From contig NBAY01000112.1 in the NCBI GenBank assembly GCA_002794775.1, positions 1 through 64,000 on the forward strand: a stretch of 64,000 bases of DNA, in the 5' to 3' direction. Below are positions 60,361 through 64,000 of the stretch, piece by piece. Both the position numbers and the translations under genes were made by a program. This DNA comes from Porodaedalea pini. Taxonomy: Eukaryota > Basidiomycota > Agaricomycetes > Hymenochaetales > Hymenochaetaceae. Position 1 is the first letter of the stretch, and every line of letters starts with the position of its first letter. The notes beneath the pieces are model-generated. The model had not been told where the DNA came from, ran no database searches, and worked only from the letters and a program-made list of their open reading frames with translations.

Positions 60361-61289
60361 ATAAGTTTTCTATGTATATTTTTTTTCAGTGTCTTCTATT
60401 TCTGATGTGATGCATACATACAGTCTTCGACCCTAGTGGGCGCCCGAGATGACATACGCGAGAGATCTCGGATTTAGAATTTGATCGATTCAAGGACTAC
60501 AGACGAAGATCGTGCTTTCTTTGAACTCGTGCGCCGGGGCCTTTCCCTCGGCTGTTCTGCAGTCCTTCAACCATCATCTTATGAATTCCTCGAGGCTCAC
60601 TTCTGACATCGCTCAACGCATTCTACTGATGCGTTAGAAATACACTCTGCGCTAAACGATAGCTAGACTGCGGAGAACTCGAAGACGAAGACCATCGCGA
60701 GCGACGGAGCAGAACAAGGGCAATTCAAATCTCCCAGAAGTTATGTTCAGGAGGGTGGGAAGGTTGTGGGAGAAAATCCCGGATGTGCTTCTTTCGGTGC
60801 TTCTTGATTCGAGGGTCGAGCCTTCCCTTCTGGAATTTCATCGGAGGTCCGACGACCCGCTTACATGGGAGAGCGCACATTGCCGCGGATGTTAACTTAG
60901 TCTTGTTCTTCAGGATGAAGCTCTAGCTCCCACTCCCGCTCGATATTTCAGAGCATGCGAAAACGTGGTGTATGTTCTTTTTCGCCATGCCTAGCTTATG
61001 ATATCCTCGTGTCTCTAGAACACACTTTGTTATATCAGCTGACCCATGTCTTTGCTTCCTTCTCCTCGTGTACATCGAAACTGAAGATCACTGATATTCT
61101 GAAATTCAAGGCCATCTCTAGATCACAGCTGATCAAACACGACATGCCATGCTCCTGGCAACGCTCACATCTTCATCCGTAATCACTCATATCTCTGCCT
61201 CCGCGATCTCCGTCCCGCATCCATGTCATTAGAAGGTACAAGAAGCTTCTGCGGCTTCTTGCATTCCCTCAGACGTTTCAAAAGTGGAG

Positions 61290-64000
61290 AAGAGTACAAG
61301 GACGTCGTTATGGGTATAAATGCAAGTTCGACCTTCTTCAACTCTATTTTCCCTTTGGCCTCTGAATCTTGATGCCTTACAACGTCTATCCTCTACGCAG
61401 ACGCCGAACCACCGGAGTCGCTTCTCATCATATTCAGTAACATCCAGTGAACAGGGAGAAGAACAATCCCTATACGCATCCGATCGGCGTCAATTTTTCT
61501 TCTCCCCCTGTCTCAAGTCCACTTTCCTTCTCTGTGCTTCTTGCGTTCTCCACTAGGACAAAAGTACGTGTAGATCTTTGATATGTTATCTTGTTCTAAT
61601 CATTTTTGTTGTGAATAGGTGAAGGGGTATCAATGTCCTTAACTTACTATGCTGGACAGCTTGAAGCAGCGCGCAACCGGCGGTTCATTTCCGGCGTTAA
61701 ACTATCGCACTGCTATTCAGCGGCTACAGTCAATTGAATCGACAACCCTAGGGGTCTAACATGGAGCGGTCGGAGGTCGAAAGCGTGAAAACAGGGTGCT
61801 TTGAGAAGGTTTATCTGGACGACAAGCGAATTGAGCTTTGTAATTTGTAGTTGTTCCCTCACAGGGACAGGCTCTAAAACAAGTCACGAGATCTTTGTTA
61901 ATATCTAGCCCCCTTTTACTGAGCATCACACTCGGCAAGAGAATCGTAGATATCGAATGGTGACATACTATACTCTCAAGTTCAAGTGATTACTTCACAT
62001 TGTGAGTTGAAACAATTTGCGTACTTGAACTCGAGCCGCTTATAGTACAAGAGAAAAGTTGACATATAGTGAATAACTGAACATTTATCCAGATCGGTGA
62101 GCATATGTAGCACCGGATCGGTGATTTCATTTCCGAGGAAGGGAATATCCATTTTCCATGTCGATTGCCGCAAGACCAGCAAAGCGGGGCATTTATTCCG
62201 CCTCTGAGAAAGCAAGGTAAGAATTCGTAAAAGGGGCCTACGAATCGTAGTCCATCCAGAGAGGCAAGCACTTCATAGGTTTGACTGTAGAATAGAAAGA
62301 CAGCAAGAAATGGTTCCGTCGAGTCCGAAAGTGGCATTTCAAGGCACGGCTAACGGGTCCGTTTTGAGTCTAGAGCCGATCAACTTCCGTGTGGGGAGGT
62401 AGTTAGACCCCAATCACCGCTTACTTTAAGGTTTCCCACTTCCCACCGGCGACATAAGGAAAGCAGATCCAAACGTGAATTCACGAGATCATATGCAGAA
62501 GAAGCACGGGCACAACGCGCTCACTTTATAGTGAAACAGTCGACCATCTTGCAAGGAGACTCACAAAATCAGAGTTCGCTATTAAGAGAGACGGATTGAA
62601 GATCTGCTCTGAAGTCAACTCATAAACCTTGTTCATCTAGGAAGCGGATTAGGTGCAGGTACGCATTTTCACGAGCACGCTCGTCATTTCGCTCTATGCA
62701 TTAGTTTTTCCTTCGAATACAGGTATGGTCCGGAAGTCCTTACCGTTAGCTCACAAGAGACTCGATCTCCACGTCTCGAGTACTTTTCTTGGTCATCGAG
62801 AACACGAAAAGGTATTGCCTCTGACTTAGAAATCCGATTTGGACTCCATTCGATTGTAAGGAAAGCGGGTGCCGAGTGAGGGAAAAAAGACAGTTTATCC
62901 TATAAAGAGCTGATGTCGCCATTCAGCTGGTGTGGTGCACCTGGCCCATTACGTTAGAAACAAATGGTGTGAGATCACAGCTCTTCCAGTCTAAGAGCCT
63001 CGATCAGAATCCATGGCAAAGAATCAAAAGCAAATCGGACAATATGAAAACCCAAGGTCCATCAGAAACTGTACAGAAGAATATTTTTGCAGATGTGCAG
63101 AGCTGTCAAAATTTCCCAAATTTTTCACCAACTGCATCACTCATGAAAGGAAGTGCTCGCATCATTCTTTGCTGACGACGTTCTTGTGGATCAACCTGTG
63201 AGTAAGATAGCAGTGACGCACACTGAGAGGTGGATTAGCTCATAAGTGAAGGCTATCAACACAATAGAGAACATGCAGAACTTTCAGGACGAGCAATCTG
63301 CCTGTGTAAATCGTCTTCACTTGATATCGTGAGAAATAATGAGGGACGCGCCAACGCGTTGTGATCCCGTGATCGCGCAGCTCTTCCGACCTTTTCAACC
63401 ATCGCTATCAGCCTCAAACACGGCATATTTCTCAAAACCGTGACTTTAAGCCTTGCACTCCAGGACAGATGCACTGCTTTCACTATTCTCAAGCGAGAGA
63501 TGGAATATCGTGTCTCAGCCTCAGCCTCTTTTATAATTCTGAGTCGGACTCGTCAGCCAACAAGGCGTCGACCAGCCTATAAAACGATGGAAAGACTTGC
63601 CTCCATATAGGAAGCTGCTCTGAAATTCCATCGCCAACACCGCACTACAGATGACCTCGACGACCAGAACAATATGACAAGTATGAAATTTGCAACGCAT
63701 CTCCTCCAGTTCTTCCACTTTGGCTTCTTCGATCCGCACGATCTGGGCCCACCCCCGCCTTGCGTCGCCACTGTACAGACACAACTGGTCATGGAACCTT
63801 TTCTTTCCACTGCACTGACGGTCCTCGCCTATGTGATGACAGTCAAACTCGCCTTTGACATGTTGACCACCGTTCTGCCTCTCGTCCCGGCATTCGTCTC
63901 CACCTCGACGTCTCTTCAGGCCCGCCTTCGCTACATGTCAACCTCTCGTCATCTCCTTCTTGTGTGTACTATTCTTGGTGCCCTATTTGTCTTCGGTATC
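61290..64000. repeat. Outer inverted segmental duplication, right copy
   Basis: Reverse complement of 23,715-26,430, continuing beyond the window. It contains diverged versions of all the left-copy landmarks: the CCGCCGGTT stretch near 61,680, the TCGACAACCCTAGGGG string at about 61,740, and the 5' flank and start of the membrane-protein gene. Substitutions are spread throughout the non-coding part. Confidence 0.78.
63674..64000 (+). CDS. Polytopic membrane protein, second copy (cut by window edge)
   Basis: Starts MTSMKFATHLLQFFHFGFFD and stays open for 109 codons to the window edge, ending TILGALFVFGI. It matches the first 109 residues of the minus-strand protein at 24,041 with few replacements (for example Asp to Gly at residue 17, Tyr to Cys at residue 30 and Ala to Thr near residue 65) and no indel. 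The first two membrane segments are present. The family is unknown. A maintained frame in both copies suggests both may be expressed. Confidence 0.62.
   Translation, partial: MTSMKFATHLLQFFHFGFFDPHDLGPPPPCVATVQTQLVMEPFLSTALTVLAYVMTVKLAFDMLTTVLPLVPAFVSTSTSLQARLRYMSTSRHLLLVCTILGALFVFGI

Larger units (their letters stand above)
56226..61289. other. Long region upstream of the HMG gene
   Basis: About 5 kb without a recognised gene; the part nearest 56,226 should be the HMG promoter. Weak candidates at 57,244 and 60,112 are listed separately. At about 59,600-59,745 one plus-strand frame reads like an isolated exon (GYATDFVMDRDPRRCKPVPY) but has stops just upstream and no partner exon that I could find. 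Confidence 0.45.

Overview
The window looks like nuclear DNA from a mushroom-forming basidiomycete (Agaricomycetes). Genes are split by many 50-60 base GT-AG introns, F-box proteins recur, and a DUF6533 membrane protein, a secreted GMC oxidoreductase and a MATA-type HMG-box factor are present. All calls were made by reading translations and comparing segments by eye; no database search was run.

Layout. 0-6.8 kb: a doubtful hydrolase remnant, a GMC oxidoreductase, an F-box protein and a glycine-rich small protein. 7.0-13.1 kb: a full-length but dead LINE retrotransposon. Both of its ORFs stay in one frame and are broken only by stop codons, mostly TGA. 13.8-16.2 kb: a DUF6533 gene carrying a nonsense codon and an 849-base fold-back transposon flanked by TA. 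17.3-24.0 kb: two F-box genes and two closely spaced membrane-protein genes. 26.8-27.8 kb: a degraded unrecognised gene.

The outstanding object is a 14.7 kb near-perfect palindrome, 28,494-43,173, with arms of about 7.18 kb and a 313-base spacer. Each arm carries intron-containing pieces of four unrelated host genes packed edge to edge: a heparinase II/III-like enzyme, a PCL/Pho80-type cyclin, ribosomal protein eS6, and the middle plus C-terminal part of HSP90. Each arm also has arrays of the 12-base palindrome TGGGNNNNCCCA and a terminal hairpin. No transposase is visible. The arms share the same pseudogene stops and differ by scattered transitions, often at CpG. The likely order is fragment capture, decay, inverted duplication, then methylation-type mutation. 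The palindrome ends 97 bases before the start codon of an apparently intact VPS10 sorting receptor gene.

43.3-56.2 kb holds the VPS10 gene (+) and an HMG-box transcription factor gene (-), convergent across about 5 kb with no clear gene. 56.2-61.3 kb is a long region upstream of the HMG gene with only weak small-ORF candidates. An older inverted duplication (about 23.7-26.4 kb and 61.3-64.0 kb) brackets the palindrome, VPS10 and HMG genes. It includes a second copy of the 24 kb membrane-protein gene, which runs off the right edge.
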